Source of the DNA: Nocardioides abyssi
Lineage (GTDB): Bacteria > Actinomycetota > Actinomycetes > Propionibacteriales > Nocardioidaceae
NCBI RefSeq assembly: GCF_030412915.1
Contig: NZ_JAUHJR010000001.1
Coordinates: 124,001-188,000 of the forward strand
DNA length: 64,000 bases
Direction: 5' to 3'
Positions 41,472-48,649 of this stretch are shown here, piece by piece. Position numbers and translations under genes: made by a program. A model generated the notes under the pieces. The model did no database searches. It was not told where the DNA came from and saw nothing but the letters and a program-made list of their open reading frames with translations. Position 1 is the first letter of the stretch. The number at the start of each line of letters is the position of its first letter.

Positions 41472-41955
41472 GGCGGGCGGAGGGGACCTGCGGGTCGTCC
41501 GGGTCGACTACGGGCACCCGGACGCGGTCGCCCTGATCGAGCAGGTCCAGGAGGAGTACGTCGCCCGGTACGGCGGCCGCGACGAGTCGCCGGTCGACCC
41601 GGCGATGTTCGTGCCGCCGACCGGCAGCTTCTTCGTCGGGTACGTCGACGGCACCCCGGTCGCGACCGGCGCGTGGCGGCGCTCCGGCGTGGCCGCCTGC
41701 GGCACGACCGCGACGGCCGAGGTCAAGCGGATGTACGTCGTGCCGGCGGCCCAGCGCCGCGGGCACGCCCGGCGCATGCTCGCCCACCTCGAGGCCACCG
41801 CGGCCGCGGCCGGCTACGAGGCGCTCGTGCTCGAGACGGGGCTGCGGCAGCCTGAGGCGATGGCGCTCTACGAGTCGGCCGGCTACGAGCTGGTCCCGGG
41901 CTTCGGCTACTACAAGGACGCCCCGCTCTCGCGCTGCTACGCCAAGCCGCTGTAG
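41443..41955 (+). CDS. GNAT family N-acetyltransferase
   Basis: About 170 residues. Start is uncertain: the GTG at 41443 has GAGG at a good distance, while an ATG at 41431 and a GTG at 41452 are in frame. The GNAT acetyl-CoA-binding motif is seen as 'VKRMYVVPAAQRRGHARRML', with 'ALVLETGLRQPEAMALYESA' and 'GYELVPGFGYYKDAPLSRCY' as the following beta-alpha-beta part. The acceptor molecule cannot be predicted. It overlaps the zinc-ribbon gene upstream and is followed by an inverted repeat at 41963-42002 that may end transcription. Confidence 0.82.
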
Positions 41956-41962
41956 ACCACCG

Positions 41963-42002
41963 GCCCCGCGTGCGCCGATCGGCGTGTGCGCCGGCCCGGG
42001 GC
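41963..42002. terminator. Inverted repeat after the acetyltransferase gene
   Basis: GCCCCG (41963-41968) and CGGGGC (41997-42002) enclose the perfect palindrome CGCCGATCGGCG (41973-41984). It begins eight bases after the acetyltransferase stop and could be a terminator, or an operator for the next gene. Confidence 0.4.
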
Positions 42003-42018
42003 GGAGGACGATCGAGCG

Positions 42019-42453
42019 GTGATGCTCGACGACCCGCACCAGGTGGTGGTGCGCGCGCTCGACGCGCTGGCCGCCGACCTGGCGGACGGGGACGTCGTGG
42101 CCGCGGCCGAGCACTTCGTGGCGTGGGGCTCGATCTGGGGCGACGAGCTGCGCGAGGAGGCGCTCGGGTCGGCCGAGGTGGCGGCGTACCTCACCCACGT
42201 CGTCCGCGGGCCGCACACACTGCGCTGGGACGTCGAGCAGTCGTGGGCGTGCCGGCGGGCGTCCCAGGTGTGGTTCGTCGCGGACGCCGACGTGGTGCTG
42301 CGGCCCCGGGGCACCGACGGGCCGAGCGAGCGGCGCGCGGCGCGGGTGTCCGGGGTGCTGGTGGCCGACGGCGGCCGGTGGCGCTTCGAGCTGTTCGCCG
42401 GCTTCCAGGCCGCCGTCCTGCCGCCGCTGCGCCTGGTCGGCGTCAGTCCCTGA
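42019..42453 (+). CDS. SnoaL/NTF2-like protein
   Basis: 144 residues if started at the GTG 42019; the ATG at 42022 is equally possible, with GGAGGA about 12 bases upstream. Sequence features are those of a small cone-shaped NTF2-like domain: an N-terminal helix 'VVVRALDALAADLADGDVVA', 'WGSIWGDELREEALGSAEVA', and beta strands 'VWFVADADVVLRPRG' and 'RWRFELFAGFQAAVLPPL'. Members include polyketide cyclases, ketosteroid isomerase-like enzymes and proteins of unknown role. No catalytic residue set identifies a reaction. Its 3' end overlaps the convergent QorB-like gene by 11 bases. Confidence 0.65.
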   Translation: MMLDDPHQVVVRALDALAADLADGDVVAAAEHFVAWGSIWGDELREEALGSAEVAAYLTHVVRGPHTLRWDVEQSWACRRASQVWFVADADVVLRPRGTDGPSERRAARVSGVLVADGGRWRFELFAGFQAAVLPPLRLVGVSP

Positions 42454-43306
42454 CGCCGGTGCCCAGCGCCTGCCGCACGGCCTCGTCGAGCGGGGTGACG
42501 GGTCGGCCCAGCAGCGACTCGAGGTCGGCCGGGTCGACGACGAGCTCCCCGGCGGCGATCGCGCGGTCGACGTCGGCGAGGACCGCGTCCATCGGGGCCG
42601 GCACGCCGGCGCCGGCGAGGACCTGCTGCAGCTGCTCGACGGGCACGTCGGTGTAGGCGACGTCCTGCCCGATCGCCGCGGAGACCGCGGCGGCGAGCTG
42701 TGGCAGCGTGACGGCCGGGCCGCCGAGCTCGTAGGTCCGGCCCGCGTGGCCGGAGCCGGTGAGCACCGCGGCGGCCGCCTCGGCGTACTCCGCACGCAGC
42801 GCGACCGACACCCGGCCGTCGCCGGCGGCCCCGAGCATCCCGTGCTCGCGGTAGGTCGCCACCTGGTCGGTGTAGTTCTCGACGTACCACGCGTTGCGCA
42901 GCACGGTCGTGGTCAGCCCGCTCGCGGCGAGGAGCTGCTCGGTCTCGCGGTGGGCGCCGGCGAGCAGCATCGAGGTCGTCGTCGCCCGCGGCGCCGAGGT
43001 GTACACGAGGTGGCCGACGCCCGCGGCGACCGCGGCCTCGACCACCGTGCCGTGCTGGGCGACCCGCTCGGGCTCGGTGCCGGAGACGAGCAGCACCTTC
43101 TCCGCGCCGGCCAGGGCCGTGTCGACGGCGGCACGGTCGCCGAGGTCGACCCGCTCCACCCGGACGCCGCGCCCGGCGAGGTCGGTGATCCGCTCGACGG
43201 CGCGGCCGGTGGCGGTGATCTCGGCGGCGGGCACGCCGCGCTCCAGCAGGGACTCCACGACGAGGCGGCCGAGGTGGCCGGTGGCTCCGGTGATGACGAT
43301 GGACAT
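42443..43306 (-). CDS. NmrA/QorB-like NAD(P)H-binding oxidoreductase
   Basis: 287 residues, ATG at 43306. The N-terminal 'MSIVITGATGHLGRLVVESL' is the Gly-rich dinucleotide-binding motif of atypical short-chain dehydrogenases; 'VLLVSGTEPERVAQHGTVVE', '[12 protein letters not shown]' and 'TVLRNAWYVENY' follow, a series typical of QorB (NAD(P)H:quinone oxidoreductase 2) and NmrA proteins. Length fits the 286 residues of E. coli QorB. Proteins of this group either reduce quinones or act as redox sensors. It is convergent with the NTF2-like gene and divergent from the peptidase gene. Confidence 0.82.
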   Translation of the reverse strand: MSIVITGATGHLGRLVVESLLERGVPAAEITATGRAVERITDLAGRGVRVERVDLGDRAAVDTALAGAEKVLLVSGTEPERVAQHGTVVEAAVAAGVGHLVYTSAPRATTTSMLLAGAHRETEQLLAASGLTTTVLRNAWYVENYTDQVATYREHGMLGAAGDGRVSVALRAEYAEAAAAVLTGSGHAGRTYELGGPAVTLPQLAAAVSAAIGQDVAYTDVPVEQLQQVLAGAGVPAPMDAVLADVDRAIAAGELVVDPADLESLLGRPVTPLDEAVRQALGTGVRD

Positions 43307-43432
43307 GCCGGCCCCAACGCCGGCGGTGCCCGGTTCCTTCCCCCGGTCGCCGGCGCATGGCCCGGTCCGGTGGTCCCGACGGCCGATCGGTCGAGGTGCG
43401 GCCGAACCGACCCGGCCGCCCGGCGGCGTACC

Positions 43433-43444
43433 TAGCCTCGTGCG
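43433..43444 (+). promoter_or_regulatory. Candidate -10 for a leaderless peptidase transcript
   Basis: TAGCCT at 43433-43438 precedes the GTG at 43445 by six bases, and no ribosome binding site is present: the leaderless TANNNT-N6-RTG pattern. Confidence 0.5.
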
Positions 43445-44029
43445 GTGCCCTCCCCGCTCCGCCGCCTGCTCGTGCCCCTGCTCGTGTCCCTGCTTACGAA
43501 CGTCCTGCTCCTCGCCGCCGTGCCGTCGTCACCGGCGTCGGCCGCGATCGAGGACTACGCGTCCTACCAGCCGCAGACGCGGTGCTCGCCGTCGGCGAAG
43601 CCGGGCACCGTCGCGCTCGGCCGCTGGCTGGTGAAGAAGTACGGCGGGTCCTACGGCGGCGTCTCGCGCAGCTGCGGGGGCGGGACGTCGGAGCACGCGG
43701 AGGGCCGCGCGTTCGACTGGACCCTCGACGCGCGCCGGAAGGTCGACCGCCGGGTCGCCCGGGCGTTCCTCCGCGACGTGCGGGCCGCCGACGGCAAGGG
43801 CCGCGAGGACGCGAAGGCCCGCCGGATGGGGATCATGTACCTCATCTGGGACGACCGGATGTACGCCGCGTGGAACGGCTTCGAGCCCGAGCCCTACCTC
43901 AGCTCGTCGTGCCGCAAGCGGGCGAAGTGCTCCACCACGCTGCGGCACCGCGACCACCTGCACGTCTCGCTGACGCGCAAGGGTGGCCGCGGCGCCACGT
44001 CGTGGTACGCCGGGCGGGTCGCCGGCTGA
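43445..44029 (+). CDS. Secreted M15/ARB_07466-like peptidase domain protein
   Basis: 194 residues from the GTG at 43445. A signal peptide of about 35 residues ends at 'PASAAIEDYA'. The mature protein carries the pattern of zinc-dependent M15-like (D-Ala-D-Ala peptidase-type) domains: 'GTSEHAEGRAFDWTLD' with the metal His and Asp, and 'LRHRDHLHVSLT' with the final His-x-His. 'LIWDDRMYAAWNGFEPEPYL' is common to the actinobacterial ARB_07466-like group. It probably acts on peptidoglycan stem peptides outside the cell, though some members may be non-catalytic. It stands alone, convergent with the citrate synthase gene. Confidence 0.8.
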   Translation: MPSPLRRLLVPLLVSLLTNVLLLAAVPSSPASAAIEDYASYQPQTRCSPSAKPGTVALGRWLVKKYGGSYGGVSRSCGGGTSEHAEGRAFDWTLDARRKVDRRVARAFLRDVRAADGKGREDAKARRMGIMYLIWDDRMYAAWNGFEPEPYLSSSCRKRAKCSTTLRHRDHLHVSLTRKGGRGATSWYAGRVAG

Positions 44030-44053
44030 GGCCGGCTGAGGCCGGCCGAAGGG

Positions 44054-45157
44054 CTACTTCGCCCAGTCGGCCTTCCAGCCGTCGATCTCCTCGGGGCCGC
44101 GCGAGCCGGGGCCGGTGTAGACGGCGGAGGGGCGGATCAGCCGGCCGGTGCGCTTCTGCTCGAGGATGTGCGCCGACCAGCCGCCGGTGCGGGCGCAGGT
44201 GAACATCGAGGTGAACATGTTCGCCGGGACCTCCGCGAAGTCCAGGACGATCGCGGCCCAGAACTCCACGTTGGTCTCGAGCACGCGGTCGGGGCGACGC
44301 TCGCGCAGCTCGGCCAGCGCGGCCTTCTCCAGCGCCTCGGCGACCTCGTAGCGCGGGGCGTTGAGCTCGCGGGCGGTGCGACGCAGCACGCGGGCGCGGG
44401 GGTCCTCGGCGCGGTAGACGCGGTGGCCGAAGCCCATGAGGCGCTCGCCCTTGTCGAGCAGGCCCTTGACGTACGCTTCTGCGTCGCCGGACTCCTCGAC
44501 GTCGCTGATCATGCCGAGCACGCGCGAGGGGGCGCCGCCGTGCAGCGGGCCCGACATCGCGCCGATCGCGCCCGAGAACGCCGCGGCGACGTCGGCACCG
44601 GTGGAGGTGATGACCCGAGCGGTGAAGGTCGAGGCGTTCATGCCGTGCTCGGCCGCCGAGGACCAGTAGGCGTCGATCGCCTTGACGTGCTTGGGGTCGG
44701 CCTCGCCCTTCCAGCGGATCAGGAACTTCTCGGCCAGCGTCGCACCCTCGTCGACCACCGACTGCGGGACGACCGGCTGGTGCAGCCCGCGGGCGGACTG
44801 CGCGGCGTACGACAGCACCATGACCGCGACCCGGGAGAGGTCGGCGCGCGCCTGCTCGTCGGAGATGTCGTAGGTCTGGCGGAAGCCGAAGGCCGGCGCG
44901 AGCATCGCGATCGCGGCCTGGACGTCGACGCGCACGTCGCCGGTGTGCACCGGGATGTTGTAGGCCTCGGCCGGCGGCAGGCCGGGGTCGAAGGAGCCGT
45001 CGATGAGCAGGCCCCAGACGTTCTCGAACGGCACGCGGCCGACGATGTCCTCGATGTCGACGCCGCGGTAGCGCAGCGCCGAGCCCTCCTTGTCCGGCTC
45101 CGCGATCTCCGTCTCGAAGGCGACGACGCCCTCCAGCCCGTGGTGAACGTCCACCAT
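44054..45157 (-). CDS. citA: Citrate synthase 2 (CitA type)
   Basis: 367 residues from the ATG at 45157, with AAGGGAG upstream. It opens 'VDVHHGLEGVVAFETEIAEP', the short N-terminus of the CitA group. Catalytic histidines are visible in 'GPLHGGAPS' and 'MGFGHRVYR', and the C-terminus has 'FTCARTGGWSAHILEQ'. In the segment that is usually NVDFYSG with the catalytic Asp, this protein reads NVEFWAA, so Asp is replaced by Glu. It should condense acetyl-CoA with oxaloacetate, but a different activity or acyl-CoA preference is possible. It is divergent from pdxH over an 80-base gap. Confidence 0.85.
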   Translation of the reverse strand: MVDVHHGLEGVVAFETEIAEPDKEGSALRYRGVDIEDIVGRVPFENVWGLLIDGSFDPGLPPAEAYNIPVHTGDVRVDVQAAIAMLAPAFGFRQTYDISDEQARADLSRVAVMVLSYAAQSARGLHQPVVPQSVVDEGATLAEKFLIRWKGEADPKHVKAIDAYWSSAAEHGMNASTFTARVITSTGADVAAAFSGAIGAMSGPLHGGAPSRVLGMISDVEESGDAEAYVKGLLDKGERLMGFGHRVYRAEDPRARVLRRTARELNAPRYEVAEALEKAALAELRERRPDRVLETNVEFWAAIVLDFAEVPANMFTSMFTCARTGGWSAHILEQKRTGRLIRPSAVYTGPGSRGPEEIDGWKADWAK

Positions 45158-45225
45158 CGTCCTGACTCCCTTGTCCGTCCGTGGCGCACCCGAACCGGTG
45201 GCCCCGCGCATTCTGTACCCATCCC

Positions 45226-45237
45226 TACGCTGGCGGC
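45226..45237 (+). promoter_or_regulatory. Candidate -10 for a leaderless pdxH transcript
   Basis: TACGCT at 45226-45231, six bases, then the ATG at 45238. No Shine-Dalgarno sequence lies before the ATG. This supports the start chosen for pdxH over an upstream in-frame GTG at 45181. Confidence 0.5.
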
Positions 45238-45912
45238 ATGGCCGACCCCGCACGAGACGCAGCCGCCGAGCTGGACCTGCGCAGCCTCCGCCACGAGTAC
45301 GCCGCCGCCGGGCTCGCCGAGGACGACCTCGCCCCCGACCCGGTCGCGATGTTCCGCCGCTGGTTCGCCGAGGTGGAGGACGCCGTCCACGAGCCGAACG
45401 CGATGGTCGTCGCCACCGTCTCGCCCGAGGGGCGACCATCCTCGCGGATGGTGCTGCTCAAGGGGCTCGACGAGCGCGGGTTCGTCTTCTTCACCAACAC
45501 CCACTCGCGCAAGGGCACCGAGCTGGCCGCCAACCCGCACTGCGCGCTGCTCTTCCCGTGGCACCCGCTGGAGCGGCAGGTCCGGGTCGACGGGGTGGCC
45601 GAGCCGTTGTCGCGCGAGGCCGTCGCCGACTACTTCGCGGTCCGCCCGCGCGGCTCGCAGCTGGGCGCCTGGGCCTCGCGCCAGTCCCGCCCGGTGGCCG
45701 GCCGCGACGAGCTCGCCGCGGCGTACGACGAGGTGGAGCGGCGCTTCGCCGACGTGCCCGACGGCGAGCTGCCGGTGCCCGGGGAGTGGGGTGGCTACCT
45801 CGTGCGCCCGGAGGCCGTGGAGTTCTGGCAGGGGCGCCCGGGCCGGATGCACGACCGGCTGGTCTACACCCGGACGGGTGACGCGTGGACCACGCAGCGG
45901 TTGGCCCCGTAG
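45238..45912 (+). CDS. pdxH: Pyridoxamine 5'-phosphate oxidase
   Basis: 224 residues from the ATG at 45238. The FMN enzyme oxidises pyridoxine or pyridoxamine 5'-phosphate to PLP. Motifs in order: 'LRHEYAAAGLAEDDLAPDP', 'VATVSPEGRPSSRMVLLKGL', 'FFTNTHSRKGTELAANPHCA', 'VDGVAEPLSREAVADYF', 'SQLGAWASRQSRPV' and the C-terminal 'WQGRPGRMHDRLVYTR', which binds PLP. Length fits the family (about 220). PLP is the cofactor of the SerC enzyme encoded 4 kb away, so the position near serC may not be accidental. Confidence 0.95.
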   Translation: MADPARDAAAELDLRSLRHEYAAAGLAEDDLAPDPVAMFRRWFAEVEDAVHEPNAMVVATVSPEGRPSSRMVLLKGLDERGFVFFTNTHSRKGTELAANPHCALLFPWHPLERQVRVDGVAEPLSREAVADYFAVRPRGSQLGAWASRQSRPVAGRDELAAAYDEVERRFADVPDGELPVPGEWGGYLVRPEAVEFWQGRPGRMHDRLVYTRTGDAWTTQRLAP

Positions 45913-45991
45913 CCCTGCCGAGATATTGGCTTGAGCGCCCGGATGTCGCGACCTACCGTTGCGGCACACGGGAAAGGAGGTGGTCCGAAGA

Positions 45992-46030
45992 ATGAGTTCT
46001 TCCAGGACGCGTGAGGTGGCTGCCCGCTAG
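45992..46030 (+). CDS. 12-codon leader ORF with a near-perfect Shine-Dalgarno sequence
   Basis: GAAAGGAGGTG (45972-45982) matches the 16S rRNA anti-Shine-Dalgarno over 11 bases and lies about 10 bases before an ATG opening a 12-codon frame, MSSSRTREVAAR, ending with TAG at 46028-46030. Such a strong site on so short a frame, followed at once by stable RNA structure and then an efflux-pump gene, looks like a translated leader peptide used for ribosome-mediated control. The peptide has three Arg and three Ser codons and no obvious drug-contact motif. I do not know this leader by name. Confidence 0.6.
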   Translation: MSSSRTREVAAR

Positions 46031-46035
46031 CAGCC

Positions 46036-46162
46036 CCAGCAGGACGACGGGGCGGCACCGCCCCTGAGGCTGCTGGCGAATCCACAGCAGCTGCCCGACC
46101 CCCAGGTGAACCGGCTCCGTCCGCCGGCTGGGTCCTCGACTCGAGGACCACACCTGGGGGTC
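46036..46162 (+). ncRNA. Structured leader RNA with a hairpin and a three-way-junction-like fold
   Basis: First element: CCAGCAG (46036-46042) pairs with CTGCTGG (46070-46076) and encloses GGGGCG/CGCCCC (46049-46054 with 46059-46064). Second: a perfect 12-bp stem 46097-46108 with 46151-46162 (GACCCCCAGGTG and complement) encloses two hairpins, CCGGC/GCCGG (46111-46115, 46123-46127) and GGTCCTCG/CGAGGACC (46131-46138, 46142-46149). GGGGGTC is followed by GCTGCATTT, so the outer stem might also terminate transcription. It lies between the leader ORF and the exporter gene. Function is inferred. Confidence 0.5.
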
Positions 46163-46221
46163 GCTGCATTTCCGGTCCGACGTCTCGAGGCCCGCCGCCG
46201 GTGGGTGCCGCTGTGGCACGC

Positions 46222-46262
46222 GACAAGTTGTCCGGAGCAACCACCTCGGAATAAAGTTGCTT
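46222..46262 (+). promoter_or_regulatory. Candidate exporter promoter with a MarR-type operator dyad
   Basis: TTGTCC (46228-46233), an 18-base spacer and TAAAGT (46252-46257) predict a start near 46264, about 19 bases before the exporter ATG. The perfect dyad GACAA-G-TTGTC (46222-46232) covers the -35, and an imperfect one, AAAGTTG...CAACCTTT, lies at 46253-46274. Sites of this size suit the MarR regulator encoded at the end of the operon. Confidence 0.5.
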
Positions 46263-46282
46263 CGGTCAACCTTTAGACCTGC

Positions 46283-47917
46283 ATGACCGCCACCGACGTA
46301 CCCCCGAAGCGAGAACCCGTGACCCAGGCACCACCCGCACCCCCCGCGCCGTCCGCCGAGACCTCCGGCGAGATGACCCACCGCGAGATCCTGGAGGCCC
46401 TCTCCGGCCTGCTGCTCGCGATGTTCGTCGCCATGCTCTCCAGCACCGTCGTCAGCAACGCGCTCCCGCGGATCGTCACCGACCTCGAGGGCAGCCAGAG
46501 CGGCTACACCTGGGTCGTCGTCGCCACCCTGCTGACCATGACGGCGACCACCCCGATCTGGGGCAAGCTGGCCGACCTGTTCAGCAAGAAGCTGCTGGTG
46601 CAGGCCGCGCTGGTCATCTTCGCGATCGGCTCGCTCATCGCCGGTCTCGCGCCGAACATGGAGGTCCTCATCGGGGCCCGCGCGTTCCAGGGCCTCGGCG
46701 TCGGTGGCCTGACCGCCCTGGTGCAGGTCGTCATCGCCTCGATGGTCAGCCCGCGCGAGCGTGGTCGGTACGCCGGCTACATCGGCGCCGTGTTCGCCAC
46801 CGCGACCGTCAGCGGCCCGCTGCTCGGCGGCCTGATCGTCGACTCCCCGCTCGGCTGGCGCGGCTGCTTCTACGTCGGCATCCCGGTGGCCCTGCTCGCC
46901 TTCGTGGTCCTCCAGCTCAAGCTGCACCTGCCGGTGGTCAAGCGCGAGGTCAAGATCGATTACGCCGGCGCGACGCTGATCGTCGCGGGCGTCTCGATCC
47001 TGCTCGTCTGGGTCTCGCTGGCCGGCGACCAGTTCGCCTGGGCCTCGGGCACCACCGCCGCCATGCTGGTCGCGGCCGTCGCGGTCATCGCACTGGCGAT
47101 CTACGTCGAGGGCCGGGTCGCGAGCGAGCCGGTCGTCCCGCTGCGGCTCTTCCGCGACCGCACCACCTCGCTGGCCACCCTCGCCTCGGTGATGATCGGC
47201 GTGGCGATGTTCGGCTCGACGGTCTACCTCAGCCAGTACTTCCAGATGTCGCGCGGCATGACCCCGACCCACGCCGGCCTGATGTCGATCTGCATGGTCG
47301 GCGGCCTGCTCGTCTCGAGCATCGTCTCGGGCCGTATCATCACCAACACAGGCCTGTGGAAGCGCTGGCTGGTCGGCGGCTCGGTGCTCGTCGTGGTCGG
47401 CTTCGCGCTGCTCGCGAACATCGACGCGAAGACCTCGCTGGTCCAGGTCGGCCTCTTCATGGCCGTGCTCGGTGTCGGCATGGGCGCGACGATGCAGAAC
47501 CTCGTGCTCGCGGTGCAGAACAACGCCAAGGCCGCCGACCTCGGCGCCGCCAGCTCGGTGGTCGCGTTCTTCCGCTCGATCGGCGGCACGATCGGCGTCT
47601 CCGCGCTCGGTGCGCTGCTCGCCCACCAGGTCGCGGACTCGATGGCCTCGGGGCTGCGCGAGCTGGGTGTCGACCCGTCCGCCGGTGGCGGCAAGGGCAG
47701 CATCCCGGACCTCTCCCAGCTCCCGCCCGAGATCCGCGGGCTCTACGAGACCTCGTTTGGGGACGCCACGGGCCACCTGTTCCTGGTCTCGGTACCGTTC
47801 GCCCTGGTCGCGCTGCTCTGCGTGCTGTTCATCAAGGAGGTGCCGCTGCGCACCACCACCGGTGACGAGCCCGAGACGGTGGCCCCGGAGGCGACCGACG
47901 AGCTCGCCCGGCGATGA
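46283..47917 (+). CDS. MFS drug exporter, DHA2 (EmrB/QacA) family
   Basis: 544 residues with 14 predicted membrane helices, the number of the DHA2 family of proton-driven multidrug exporters. The N-terminus is polar and Pro-rich (about 1-32). Motifs: 'VVSNALPRIVTDLEG' in helix 1, motif A 'GKLADLFSKK' after helix 2, and the antiporter motif C region 'GAVFATATVSGPLLGGLI' in helix 5. The ATG at 46283 has no ribosome binding site; it lies downstream of a leader ORF, a structured RNA and a MarR-type dyad, so expression is probably drug-inducible. It overlaps the MarR gene by 4 bases. Confidence 0.9.
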   Translation: MTATDVPPKREPVTQAPPAPPAPSAETSGEMTHREILEALSGLLLAMFVAMLSSTVVSNALPRIVTDLEGSQSGYTWVVVATLLTMTATTPIWGKLADLFSKKLLVQAALVIFAIGSLIAGLAPNMEVLIGARAFQGLGVGGLTALVQVVIASMVSPRERGRYAGYIGAVFATATVSGPLLGGLIVDSPLGWRGCFYVGIPVALLAFVVLQLKLHLPVVKREVKIDYAGATLIVAGVSILLVWVSLAGDQFAWASGTTAAMLVAAVAVIALAIYVEGRVASEPVVPLRLFRDRTTSLATLASVMIGVAMFGSTVYLSQYFQMSRGMTPTHAGLMSICMVGGLLVSSIVSGRIITNTGLWKRWLVGGSVLVVVGFALLANIDAKTSLVQVGLFMAVLGVGMGATMQNLVLAVQNNAKAADLGAASSVVAFFRSIGGTIGVSALGALLAHQVADSMASGLRELGVDPSAGGGKGSIPDLSQLPPEIRGLYETSFGDATGHLFLVSVPFALVALLCVLFIKEVPLRTTTGDEPETVAPEATDELARR

Positions 47918-48420
47918 CCATGTCCCACACGATGACCAGCACCATGACGGCGAGCGGCCGGACGGAGGTGAGCGGGGTGCGCGACGAGTCGTTGCGTGCG
48001 CTCGAGCAGGAGGTCGGCGTCCTCATCCGCCGCGTCCGCCGCGTCATCGGCGTCCGGGCCCGGGCGGTCCACCCCGAGCTGCAGCCGGCGTCGTACCCCA
48101 TGCTCGGCTACCTCGCCAACGAGGGCCCCGTGCGGGCCTCGTCGATGGCGGAGGTCTTCGGCATCGACAAGGGCGCGATCAGCCGCCAGGTCCAGCACCT
48201 CATCGAGCTCGGCCTGGTCGACCGGTCGCCCGACCCCGACGACGGCCGCGCCACGCTGCTGTCGGCGAGTGAGCACGGCGTACGCCGCCTCGACGAGGTC
48301 GCGGCCATGCGCCGGGCCTACCTCGACCAGCGCCTGGGTGACTGGTCCGACGAGGAGCTGGCGCACTTCGCCGACTCGTTGGGGCGCTACAACGCCACGC
48401 TGGGCCTCGAGGACGAGTAG
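47914..48420 (+). CDS. MarR family transcriptional regulator
   Basis: 168 residues, ATG at 47914 in an ATGA overlap with the exporter gene. The first 25 residues are Met/Thr/Ser-rich and a GTG at 47977 is an alternative start. The winged helix shows 'LEQEVGVLIRRVRRVIGVRA', 'YLANEGPVRASSMAEVFGID', the recognition helix 'KGAISRQVQHLIELGLV' and the wing 'DRSPDPDDGRATLLSAS'. As in many exporter operons it should repress its own operon and release DNA on binding a drug-like ligand. A dyad over the exporter -35 is the likely operator. A 13-bp hairpin follows the gene. Confidence 0.88.
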   Translation: MTMSHTMTSTMTASGRTEVSGVRDESLRALEQEVGVLIRRVRRVIGVRARAVHPELQPASYPMLGYLANEGPVRASSMAEVFGIDKGAISRQVQHLIELGLVDRSPDPDDGRATLLSASEHGVRRLDEVAAMRRAYLDQRLGDWSDEELAHFADSLGRYNATLGLEDE

Positions 48421-48438
48421 CCCGCACGCACACGCCGA

Positions 48439-48470
48439 GGAGGCCGGGAGCGACGTCGCTCCTGGCCTCC
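48439..48470 (+). terminator. Terminator hairpin after the marR gene
   Basis: GGAGGCCGGGAGC (48439-48451) pairs with GCTCCTGGCCTCC (48458-48470), one G-T pair included, around a 6-base loop, 18 bases after the MarR stop. No T-run. The rest of the 229-base gap to the next gene shows nothing I recognise. Confidence 0.65.
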
Positions 48471-48649
48471 CGTGCGTCCGGGGCCGGTCCGGTCGGGGTC
48501 GGTGGCGGTGTCGCCACGTCCCCACAACAGGTGACGCGTCGGCCGGGGCGGGCTGCGAACGTGGTGGCGCCGGACCCCGGCAGCGACGGCTCGTGGGTCG
48601 TCCCGGGTCGGCGCCGAGCCTCGGGGCACCTGCGACGTAGGGGAGACCC

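Noticed and set aside
44021-44047. Tandem GGCCGGCTGA repeats at the end of the peptidase gene
   Set aside because: Two and a half short units are visible, probably slippage over the stop codon; no further meaning is supported.
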